DNA of 64,000 nt, taken from Epiperipatus broadwayi (lineage: Eukaryota > Onychophora > Udeonychophora > Euonychophora > Peripatidae). A program made the position numbers and the translations under genes. Below, piece by piece: positions 32,441-43,548 of the stretch; position 1 is the stretch's first letter, and each line of letters opens with the position of its first letter. The stretch is from NCBI GenBank assembly GCA_028023455.1, contig JAQFVV010006341.1, forward strand, positions 3,038,001 through 3,102,000, read 5' to 3'. The notes beneath the pieces are model-generated. The model worked only from the letters and a program-made list of their open reading frames with translations, had not been told where the DNA came from and did no database searches.

Positions 32441-32902
32441 TGCGATATAAACAATTGTGCTACATATGTGTATATATTTAAAACTTAAAGAAATTAGATA
32501 ATTAGAGATAGAGCAATTGGTGTTATTGGATTAGCAAATGATTAATTAAAAGATAAAGAACCAATATAATTAATTATTTTCTAGAACTCTCATCACAGGA
32601 GCTGATCGAGCTTACAGAAGATACAAAGTGTAAGGAGGACTACAGGATTCCACCACTGAAGGTACCAAAGTGGACCTAGCAGCTATACAGACCACATTGA
32701 CTTTATTATAATTTATTTATGCTTCATTGGCGATGCATGTCATAGGTAATAATATTGATATGTAATATTATATTAAGCATTATTAGGTAAATCATAGTAT
32801 TGTATAACTTGTGCCAATAAAGTCAATAATTAGTTACGATAACTGTTTTGTTTCTCACTATTTTACCTCTGATTGTAGGATTTGTGGTGACTGTACATAA
32901 CA
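32441..32902 (+). repeat. Gypsy B 3' LTR
   Basis: 462 bases from TGCGATATA to ACATAACA, complete and uninterrupted. It aligns with the split 5' LTR but differs from it by many substitutions and a deletion of about 65 bases, so the insertion is old. Confidence 0.9.
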
Positions 32903-34240
32903 AAATTCCATAAGGGGTTGTTAGGATTGAAATTTCTGCTGACTTATCCATCACTGGTAATAATGAAAAGTGGCATTTAGATAGTTTTACAATATGTGAT
33001 GCATTCTGCAGACTAGCCAATACCTGTCTCACAACTACTGGATATGCCTCTTTATTTTAAATACTTATTTACTGTTACTCTATAATCCTCACATTCATAT
33101 TTGACTGTTGGGGTTTTGTTATTATGACTACAGGTGTGGTCCAATTTTCTACTCAACTTGTTTTCTATGCGAATGATATTTTTTGTGATTTACACACAAT
33201 TGGATATGTATTTTCAATTAACTCTATCTCTACTGAGCCCATTAATATACCCATTTCCTCACTAAATATATCGATATTTATTTTGAATTTCTTGTTTGAG
33301 GGAAATTTTTTTAACAATACTAACTTGAATTCCTATTGTGAGAAACCCTTCTTGTTATAGAACTAATTTTCCCCTTTACTGTATACAGAAATAATTTAAT
33401 TATTTTGTCACGGTATTTAATTGGTGCTTTTACTCAACCCAATAATTTTAGTGTGCTTCCATTCACATCCTGAGCTTTAATGTCTATTTTTTTCTATTTT
33501 AATGCTAGTGTCAGCAGCTGATAATGTGCTCCAATCTACCTCAGACATTATAGATATCTCCGAGCCACTATCTACATTGTAATTTTCATAAATTTTCAAT
33601 TTCAGAATTGCTGCTCTCTCAACTTCCATGTTTTTTTACAATGTGAGTATTAAAGGGATTATCTCCTTTATTTTTTGCACCAGTTTTCTCTTGAATTTCC
33701 CCGTTCCCAAGTTTTTTACATACACATGCAAAATGCCTCTTCTGCATTTAAAAGATGTTTCCTGCTTTCACTCACAATCTTTTGCTATATGACCTATTCC
33801 ACAACTAAAATATGTAACTTTTCATATTCAGATTTTTACAGATTATTTATACATCTTAAAAACTTGCATATTAATATTATCTTCAGATTTAGATTTAAAA
33901 GTATAAGCCTGTTCTAAAATTAGCTTGTAAACTATTCCTTTCTTTATAACAATTTCATACATTAGATCAGTCTGTTAAATGTTATCTGAGCCTGTCATCA
34001 GGCATACCCCCCCCCCCCCAGAGTAATTGATCTCTGAGTATTTCCTTAACAAATCCCCCCCCCACACCTTCAATCTTTCAGTAGTTCCTTCAGGGCCAAA
34101 TTATACTCTTCTATTGTTTCATCCTTAAATTGTTTTCTATTCCTTAAATGTAAGCGAGCTTCATGGTGGCATGGAGGAGGGCTAAAATATTCGTTTAATT
34201 TTTTTATTAATCCCTCATATGGTACATTTGTGAAACGGTA
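32903..34240 (-). pseudogene. Gypsy element A, gag to reverse transcriptase N-terminal part
   Basis: Read right to left. A gag piece at 34224-34078 has VPYEGLIKKLNEYFSPPP and LHLRNRKQFKDETIEEYN, parallel to the gag of element B but clearly different. A nucleocapsid knuckle at 33812-33774 reads YFSCGIGHIAKDC; the first Cys is changed to Tyr. Protease Asp-Ser-Gly lies at 33572-33564 within YNVDSGSEISIMSE. Reverse transcriptase entry WTTPVVIITK is near 33140 and continues through SLQNASHIV and PVMDKSAE to TPYGI next to 32903, where element B cuts in. No 5' LTR could be placed to the right of 34240. Confidence 0.85.
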
Positions 34241-35552
34241 TTCTTTATCATATTATTTCACCTACTATGTTTCATAGTAGTATAATTTTCCGAGTTTAAA
34301 CCCCCAAGTTGGTGTATATTAACTAATAGTTTAATAAAAAAGTATAATAGTATGTATATGCGTGTATGTGTATATATTTCATAAATGCGTACTTCCATGA
34401 TTAACCAAAATAATTTTTAAAAAAAGTATAGGAATGTATGTGCGTATATCTTATAAAGGCATATTGCACATAATGTTAACTATTTTCTATAAATGAGGCA
34501 GACTTTCACTATATATAAGAATAAATTTTTAGTAATCCATCCCTGATGGTGTTTGTTCTTTTTGGGTATTGGTGATGATAGTGTATACAGTAGGTTTTAC
34601 AGCAAAGTCTACTTTTCTTATGGTATGATTTTTTCATTAAAGCAGACACTGTTGCAATCTATACAATTTCAGTGTTCATCTGTGGATCTGATTGCATAAT
34701 CCAAGTATTTTGACCAGTGTGGATTTTGGTTTTCTATATAGTAGATAGTATTCTGCTTAGCTAATGTCTTCATATTTGCTGTGATGAATGGAGTATTGAA
34801 AAATACTTTGAAATAGGCTGAAAGATACAACTATCCAAACTATTTGTTGGAAAACTGTTCTAACCAACGTTATTCTTATTTTCATGGAATCACTCTGTGC
34901 CGTTTCTTGAGTTACACTAGAGAAGTCATTTTTGATTTTGACTTTTATATATATATATATATTGTTCACGTTTATTTAAGAATGTTTTCCAAAAACATCT
35001 TTATCAGATTTATTCTAAAACATCTTATTTTAAGAATAAACATTCATTTCTCTACATGCCATGAAACATAATTTTATGCATATTATATCATTTTATAAAT
35101 GACAAGTTTTTTTCTTTATTCATAGCAGTAACAGGAAGAAAAAAAATCATTAACAACTTTTAAAAATTGCTCTGTAATTATAATTTTTAATACCCCATAA
35201 TTGTCAATCATATATTTAGATTTACTATTCAAGTTACTAGAAGAAAGGGCAAATTTTTTTAAAACCCCATTCGTACGCAAATCTGAAAGGAACACAAAGT
35301 ACTATGGATGTTCCCAAACTACGCAATTTCCAATTAATTTGCACTAAGAATAATTTTTCTTTCCTTATAAGTTATAATTTTATTGTTGGTAATTTTACAT
35401 ATTTTCTTTATAAAACAAAATAAGCGTCAAGTCAGGATGTCATGTGAAGCTATAATTACATGAGATCTAATTTTGCGAAAATAAATTATAAAATTACAAT
35501 AAAAAATCAAGTCAGGATGTCACATGACATAATTTAATAAGCTTGTATTTAC
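34241..35552. other. Unassigned sequence right of gypsy A
   Basis: A 5' LTR of gypsy A would be expected here, but no segment was seen to match the region left of 21606. No gene recognised. An (AT)n run lies at 34949-34963. Confidence 0.4.
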
Positions 35553-35856
35553 AAATGTTATATATAGAGCTCACAAAATAAGAATATCCCCAAACCCAGG
35601 CCAGTTTTTGCTACTGGCATAGTGAGTGATGTGCTAGGATATTCAAGCATTAGATGGCTATTTAAGTTAGATAGCTGGATTGGAAGATACAGATGTCTGA
35701 AAATTTCAGATTTTCTACTTAATAGTTATACATTAGATAAAGTGCTGGCCTAATGCTTGAATATCCTAGCACCTCACTGATGATGCCAGTAGCAGAAACC
35801 GATCTGGGGTTGGGGATATTCTGCAGAGTTTGTTAAGAGCTTATTTATATAACATT
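35553..35856. repeat. Foldback element D1
   Basis: The left arm AAATGTTATATATAGAGCTC... pairs with the right arm ...GAGCTTATTTATATAACATTT. Inner parts also pair: GAATATCCCCAAACC with GGGGTTGGGGATATTC, TGCTACTGGCAT with ATGCCAGTAGCA, and GTGCTAGGATATTCAAGCATTA with TAATGCTTGAATATCCTAGCAC. The flank at 35490-35552 (AAAAAATCAAGTCAGGATGT, CACATGACATAATTTAATAA) recurs inverted beside D2. No coding capacity. Confidence 0.85.
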
Positions 35857-37254
35857 TCTTTAAAAAAATATTAATATTAAATGTATAAAGTAATTTTTTT
35901 TAATTTCACAAACCTGTTTATTTAAAGTTATACATATTCTATATTTAGCACTCATTCATAGTTCATTAAACATTGTTTTTCATTGTGCAGCATTATAATG
36001 CAACTAATTTGAGCTGCAATCAAATTTGCATCATTACAAAACCCTTTTAAAAAGGAGACAATAGAATGGTATCTTTTCATTTATCATTTCTTTATGCCTA
36101 ATACAAAATTTAACTTCAGTTGATCTATTTCTATGTTTTAGTCATTTTTATAAATATTTTATGAATATATCATTACATAAATAAAAAGAATACATATGTC
36201 CATCATTTCACTGTTCTGAGATTTGATTGACATTAAAGTAAAAAAAATAAATAGGATTTCAATTTTAGGATTTATAAATAAATTCAACTGTAGGACCTTA
36301 AAATGTATACCGAAACACGAATACAAGAATGATTATCTGTTTTCATACTATTTAACTATCCATAACATGCAAATAATCAAATATAATACCAATACATGAA
36401 GCCTTGGTCACTTTGAGCCTTTTCATCCATCACTAGAAATTGAACACATCTACATAAAAGTTTAATCTAATTTTTTTTCCAATTTCTGCAGTAACAATAC
36501 ATTAAGCATACGTTTCATAACTATTTACACTAATCAATTTTAAAAATCACTCTTGCTTTTTAGCAATCTGATAATCTCTTATTTTGTAATGAATTTGTCT
36601 CAATTTGATAATTTAATAATCATTTAATCAGAATTTCAAATGTAAATTTGATCATATAATTTATTTTATTATTAAATCATGTCATTTAAATAGATTCAAG
36701 GCTGTCAGAAAACAGTTATTCTAAAATTCAATTATATTTTTTGGAGATATAATTTGGAGTGGTGAACTAAAAAATATAATATTACTCTTATTCTGTAATG
36801 GACCTTTTCTGTTTTTTACAATCCCACTTTTTTCAGTTTCAGCACTTAATGAATTTGATCTATCAAGGGTAATCAATTGATTCAAACTTAAATCACTTCG
36901 ATATTTTCAATCTTGTATTATTTAGCCTTTTCTTTTGTAGGTATTAGATTTAGATCACTTCTATTTTTCATTTTCTTTACCTATTATGTCTTTTTAATAT
37001 TTAGACAGAATAATGCATTTACTGAATTAATCTACAAAACCTCAGGGTTTTGTGAAATAATGAACTTTGCTAGTTTCATTACCACTACAATGTGACTAAT
37101 CTCCACATAAAGCTTTTTATAAATTCTCACATATTTCTCTATCTTTACTTTATTAGCTTTTGACTTTTATCATCTCTATATATTATGTGAACTTTCATCT
37201 ATGGGATCCAAAACATTCTGGTTTAAAATCTATCTTTTCATATTTTAAAATCTC
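35857..37254. other. AT-rich sequence between D1 and D2, no gene seen
   Basis: Nothing coding or repeated was recognised. Both flanking elements are from the same family, so this 1.4-kb block could be filler or part of a larger composite. Confidence 0.4.
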
Positions 37255-37840
37255 TTGTTATATATAGAGCTCACAAAATAAGCTCTTAACAAACTTTGAG
37301 AATATCCCCAATACCAGACCAGTTTCTGCTACTGGCATCGTCAGTGAGGTGCTAGGATATTCAAGTATTAGATTAAAAATACCAGGACAAGCCCAACACT
37401 TTATTAATATATAACTATTAAGTAGAAAATCTGAAAATTTTCAGACATCCATATGTCTTCCGATCCAGCTATCTAACTTCAATAGCCATATGGGACTGAA
37501 CTAAGTTCAGATACACCATATATTAATAGCTTTAACAATATAAAATCACCAAAGTCTTAATAGCAAAAAATAAAATTACAAAAAAATCAAGTCAGATTTT
37601 CTACTTAATAGTTATACATTAAAGTGCTGGGCTTATCCTGGTATTTTTAATCTAGTGCTTGAATATCGTGGCAGCTCACTGATGATGCCAAAAGTAGAAA
37701 CCCGTCTGGGGTTGGGGATATTCTCAAAGCTTGTTAAGAGCTTAATTTACAAGTTCTATATATAACATTTGTAAATACAAGCTTATTAAATTAAGTCATG
37801 TGACATCTGACTTGATTTTTTTTTGTAATTTAAAATCTCT
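37255..37840. repeat. Foldback element D2, longer copy
   Basis: Left arm TGTTATATATAGAGCTCACA...AAGCTCTTAACAAACTTTGAGAATATCCCC pairs with the right arm, which reads GGGGATATTCTCAAAGCTTGTTAAGAGCTTA... and ends in TTCTATATATAACATTTGT. Inner pairs include GCTACTGGCATCGTCAGTGAG with its complement near 37675-37695, and AATACCAGGACAAGCCCA with TGGGCTTATCCTGGTATT. The segment 37770-37830 is the reverse complement of the left flank of D1. It is 280 bases longer than D1 because it keeps a central stretch (37495-37590). Confidence 0.85.
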
Positions 37841-40397
37841 TCTACCTTTGTGTGGTTTCACAGATGCCTTTAGTTGGATTTTCTCTTTTTAAACATCATT
37901 ATAAAAATTAACATTTTTTAAAATCATCCATTTGGGGGTCCTTAACTTCCACATTCAATTTTTTTATTTCTACAAGACCTTGCACATTTTCCTGCTATTT
38001 ATTATTGTTAAATTCAGATTTTTGGTCCATTTACTCTAAATCAATATGTATTTTTTCTACTAATTCCATTTTCTATTGTACTCGCTCTTGTATTTGACCT
38101 GCTATTTTCAACTTCATGTTATTTATAGTCTCTAGTATCATTTCAAACTTATTTTTTGATGCATTTTTTTAAATTTATTATCTTTTTTGTTGCCTTTCTT
38201 CATTTTTTGAATGCTGTTCTTTTATACATTTTTTATTACTTTTTACATTCAAATTTTTAATCTTTTTTTTTGTTACTTTTCTTTAAGTTCTTTATCTCAT
38301 TTTTGTTGCATTTTTGGAATGGATTTCTTTTATTGATTCTTTCTGCTCTTGTTTCTTTAGGACTACTGGCTCTTGTGATGCTGATTGATCCATGTTTAAT
38401 TGTGCTTTTTCATCTTTGTTACAGAATGTGTTATCTATATCTGTAACAGAATGTTCTATTACAGTCTTATTGATTGCTCTATAACTGTTACTTATCCTCT
38501 TTTTTTCAAATTTACAAACTTAAATATTTGATGTATATTCTATTTTTAAATAAACATCAGCTTTAAATGCAATCTTCTCCATTTACCAAAATTTCCTGCT
38601 ACTTAGACTCAAACTACTGTTTTAATCAAATGTTGCTTGATACTTTTTATAATTGCCGATTTTTCTCATTCCAAACACTTTAAAGTCAATGTAGACACAT
38701 TCCATGTTACTTGTAATATTATATTCTACTATATACTCCATTCATGCTCTAATATTTAGTACAATATGTCATTGTACAACAGAGAAGTTGAGCCCACATG
38801 ATGATGTAATGGATAAAAAATAGAGATAAATATAAATTCAGATAAGAAGTGGTTAACAAAATTCAAAAATCACACACACACACACACATATATAAACATT
38901 AAAATGTAACTATTATGATGGTGAAATTTAACCATATATATCGGAGGTTAGCTTAAATGTAATTGTTCCAAAAGTACTTTTTGTTTTTTTAGATTTAATT
39001 TAAAATGAATATAAAGGCACAAAACTTTCTAAGTAGAAAGTTTATTTTTGAAAATTCTAGTATAATTGTCATAATTTTAAATTATTATTTTTATGTCTCC
39101 AGTGGATTGCCTATTAGTATCATGTATGGAATGAGTTTGAAAAGCAAAACAAATTTAGTTAATAATAAAATAAGGTCACAGTTTACAATCAATATAATAT
39201 GAAATTGTTTATACATTTGCAACTGCTATTACATAAAAATAATACAAAATATTGAAAAAAGATAATTAGTGTAATGGTCTAAATCGATCTACAGACAGTC
39301 AACTTCAATCAGTTGATGACATCACTGGACAGTTTCTATAATTTCATATTAATGAGATTTTACCCACCAAAAATATCTTGCAGATATTAAAACACTAATC
39401 TATACAGAAAATTTAAAATATACTCATGAAAATATAGCCACTAACCCTGGTGATTGCAACCATTAGTAATATTTATTGTGTCCACTGGTTCACAGAGAAT
39501 CATTGAACTCTTTGAATTGATTATTATACATGACAGTATCCTGGATCTTATAAACAAAGCAACATTTTGGACTGAACACATTTTACAAAAATAAATATTA
39601 AACTAATGATTATTTCATATACTGTCAAAATATATTATAGTTATTTGTTAAATTTCTTATACCAAGTTTATAATAGCAATATTTTTTTTTTTATAATCTA
39701 CTTTGCATCTTTCAATAATTTATTTAATTAAACTTATCATTGTTGGTTATATTCACTAAAACTACACTATGGATGTGTGCATGAATATGTTTGTAGCCAC
39801 GAAGCTTATAATAATTACTGCATGAGTTTCTTATCTGAACAGTACTAATACACGTTTAATTACCATGCTTAGCAATTCTCATCATTTAAGGAAAATACAA
39901 TAAAAACATAAAACTAGAAACTTTAATAAATATTTTAAATTCTTATAATATAAACATAAGGGCATATAAGTAAGACTCTGTATCTTATCTCTATAGAGCA
40001 ATGGTTAATGTACTTATATGAAATGCATTCCAAAGCTTTAAACAAATTCTACAAATATAAATCACATGTAATGAAATGGATTTCTGACCAACAGTCTTTA
40101 ACTAATCAGTTATTTTTATTTATACAACAAATGCACACCCAATATGGTATTCATCTTTTCCTTTTTTAATCTGTATAAATATTTTGAAATTCAATAATCT
40201 CCTATTTTTTCTTTTATGCTTCAACTTATAAAATAAAGGTTACTTCTGGGTTATTATGGATTCTATTTGAGCTGTTAATTGAAATTAAAAATGATTTGAA
40301 ATAGTATTCCCACAATTCACATTTTAAAACAATTTTAATAAAAATTTTAGTAAAAATATAAATCTTGTTAATAGATAAATTCTAAAACATGTTTTTT
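37841..40397. other. AT-rich sequence, no gene seen
   Basis: Mostly low-complexity T-rich and A-rich sequence. The interval 37960-38350 is strongly T-rich on the + strand (runs of TTTTT with C/G punctuation), and an 18-base (CA)n run lies at 38871-38888. No exon or transposon protein. Confidence 0.4.
38871..38888. repeat. (CA)9 microsatellite
   Basis: Nine CA units followed by ATATATA. Confidence 0.9.
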
Positions 40398-41965
40398 ATA
40401 ATGGGATGGGGCATGGGGTGGTCGTACCTGGGGTGATAGAAAATCATCACCCCCAAGTTAAAAATATTTCAATTGATGAAACTTGATGTAAATTTAAAAT
40501 ATATAAATAATGTTCAAAGTAATGCACAATAATATAATTGACTATGAATCACTATAAAAAGAATATAATGATTGAGGTAAGAGATATTGATATTAAAGTA
40601 ATGGCTAATATAACATAAGTAGAGCATGATATATCTTGAGAACTCTGTGAGATCAGCTCAATTATTCCTCAAAGCAACTAAAAGTATAATAAGTTCAACC
40701 AGCATTTAAAATAAGTAAAAGTAAATACTAGTAATACTCAAAAGAAATAACCATTCATCATCATTAACCATACAATAAAATAAATCAATAGTCCATCTTG
40801 TGACTGGATTTGAAATGAATCTACTGTAGACTAGGCAAAATATTTAGCCTTTGTTAGCTTAAGGCAATTATTTAAATATAATTTAATATGTTGCATACTA
40901 ATAATTACTTGTAAGTGCATGTGAGTAATTTTAATAAATTGATAGCAATACTAATTATATATGGTAGTAGAGTTGAGTTTTAAATGAGTCTGTTTCCATT
41001 CACTCTATTAGTGTTATTTTACTTGTGACACAAGTACAAATGGATTCATTATTTTAAATATTTCAGGATAATATTCTACATGGTATAATAGCTATGTTAC
41101 ATTTAATTCTAATTTAAAGATTAATGTCATTTACTTGTTAGATGGTACTATTGACTGTAAAGCATTATTTTAAAATGATGGCATGAAATGGAGATGCTGA
41201 TGCATACCAATAGTGACATGTGGTGGATGATATTTTGATGAGATTATGTGAATGTGGAAGTATTGTAATTCATAGTTGCTATGTTATTAAGTTCATATTT
41301 TGTTCATTATAGTATTTCATATTGAATTATAATAAATTTGTTAATTAATTAATTTTACATCATATTGTGGGTTGTATATGATTTATTAATAACTCATCAC
41401 TAACTTTACACACCTCTACTCTATATGTGCACATACTTGCAGCACGAACCTAAGAACCATATAATATGGACCATAATGCTGAGTCATTGTTCACATTAGC
41501 TAGTCATCTCATAATACATACCTGAAGAAAGTAGCTGCTCAGTTTATGATTGGGTTTGAATTCTGGGGGAATTAACAAATCATAATGGTGAGTGGATGGA
41601 TGCAGTGAGTGTTACTAAACAAAAGGGAGTGGGCAGTGTTTAAGATCTGTTTGGAATGTAAATGTGGCTGGATCTATCCAATCTTCCACAGATGGCTGGT
41701 TTCTTGTTGCAGCACATATAGCAGCATTAGGCATGAGTCAAACAAGAAGGGGCTGGTTGTCCATTCATTATAGTATGCAAGCCTTAATTAAAAGATTTCA
41801 AAAATAAACCAGGCTTGTTTTAAAATTAAAAATCAGAATACAATATTAATTTTTATTTAGATTTTTTTAACTATTTATTTCATAATGAAATTTTATTTTA
41901 CATTCAGAATTATTTAATCTTTTACTTATTTGTTATTATTATAGGAAATGTAAAAAAATTTGTGT
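40398..41965. repeat. Unclassified repeat R1
   Basis: Direct-orientation relative of R2 (59955-62525). It opens TATAATGGGATGGGGCATGG and then GGTGGTCGTACCTGGGGTGAT, against TATAATGGGATGGGGAGATGG and GGTGGTCATCCCTGGGGTGAT in R2. Middle anchors are TATTAAAGTAATGG and TAGCCTTTGTTAGCTTAAGG. The right part shares TTAATTAAAAGATTTCAAA and a long match through TATTTCATAATGAAATTTTATTTTA with R2, ending in AGGAAATGTAAAAAA. No coding capacity and no inverted ends seen. The GC-rich opening block stands out in this AT-rich DNA. Confidence 0.75.
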
Positions 41966-43548
41966 TTATTGGTTTGGCTCAATTACATTAAGCTTTGTGA
42001 TCCAGTGTGAAAAATTAAAAAAAAAAAATTAATAATTATATTAAAAATCGGTTGAAATGCTTGTTGGATTATAATTTTCCAATTAAGTAAAAACTCACCA
42101 ATAAATATCCTGAGAGTGATGAAGTCTTGGACTGTTTGAGATACACTAGAAAATCTGATAGATTGGATATGAAGTTCATATACATTTTATCATGGGGTCT
42201 AGTTGCAATCAGATTTAATATGATAATTGAATAGTATTAAACCAATTTGGAAGTATAAAAATATTTAGTACTTTATTATTATTATTAAACAATAATTAAA
42301 AGAAAAAAGTCAATTTATAATTCTTCTAAATTTTGTAAACAATCTTCAAGAATATTGTATTGTAATTTAAATTGATATGAAACAGTCTAATTAGTTATCA
42401 TTAGAGGGAGACCTATTAATTAGTATTCACACTATTATTGGTCCATTTGATACCCCATTCCAATGTAATACAAGGTATAAATAATTCAACAGAGTTGGTA
42501 GGGGGGCTATCAAGAAAGAAAATCAGAATAAAAAGGGCTTCAATATCTACACCTATAAAAAAAGAAAGAACTGAAAAATTGGTAAAATTGAAATTTACTT
42601 GAACAAAATTACAAGATATTGTCTGTTTAAAAACATGGAGTAAGAAACTTCACACCTTGTATGCTTCCTACTGCCCTCCCATTGATTTATAGTTCCTGAG
42701 ATTTATACTGGAGAAAAGAAAACGAGAGCCATATTGAGAAATATTTGTGTCTGAACAAATACAACTTCAAACTAAGGACTAATCCAGAAAGTGTAAGCAT
42801 TTACTTTTATTTATGTTAGCCAGTTTTCATATTTTAAAATGATGTATGAATTATTTAGATTGGCAGAGAAAATAAAATGTTTTGTTTTCATGCTCTTTAT
42901 AATAAAGAAAATGATGTTTGCTTATAAATTATAATCTTAATAAAATATAATTAGAAATAATTTTGAAGAAAAGTGTTAAAAGATAAAGCAAACAAACTGA
43001 AAAGTCATTGTAAGTAGTATAAAGTTTAATCAATTTAAAAAGAAAAAAATGCGTGAACTTATTTCCTATTCTTATTAAAGAAAAAAAAACATCTGGTATT
43101 TTTGGTTTAGCGTGATTTTGCTTGGTTAATGGAAATGGAAAAGTTACAGTACCCAAGGATATCATATTTATAATTGCTAATGATTGAATAAATTCTTCCT
43201 AGTATTATTATATAAAAAAAGAACAAAACATATTAATTTGCTGATAGAAATAAATAAATAAATATTTACTTCTTAATCTTTATTGTGCAACATGCAAATT
43301 AACAATAGTTTTAAATGTTTTATTTCAGATATTACCATGGATGGAAAAAACCCCTAAATGATTTTAAAAAGTTTATCTTGTTAATCGTAATAAGCCTATA
43401 ACTTCATTTTAAGGAAAATTATCTACACAAAGTGGGAATAAACATATTTTAGTTGTGCTACATAGTTTTTGAAGTGTTTGAATTTTGTTCCACTATGCCA
43501 GGATCGAATATAATAATCAGAAATATATATATTCTGACCTTGTAATTA
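41966..43548. other. AT-rich sequence, no gene seen
   Basis: Nothing recognised. A TTTATTTCAG splice-like acceptor near 43328 is not followed by a readable exon. Confidence 0.4.

Larger units (their letters stand above)
23651..32902 (+). mobile_element. Gypsy element B, nearly complete, inserted into gypsy A
   Basis: A Ty3/gypsy retrotransposon with both LTRs. It is bounded by TGCGATATA at 23651 (5' LTR start) and ACATAACA ending at 32902 (3' LTR end). The flanks AAAATC on the left and AAATTC on the right fit a short target duplication. Internal order is gag, zinc knuckle, protease, reverse transcriptase, RNase H, integrase, then polypurine tract, the standard Ty3/gypsy order. Frameshifts and stops in every domain mean it is dead. 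The gypsy A reading resumes on both sides inside its reverse transcriptase, which proves the insertion. Removing the later C1 insertion (23680-28090), B is about 4.84 kb long. Confidence 0.9.

Noticed and set aside
38871-38888. Short CA, AC and TG runs (also 48659-48680, 62632-62644) as a CRISPR-like or regulatory array
   Set aside because: Plain microsatellites without spacers or conserved flanks.
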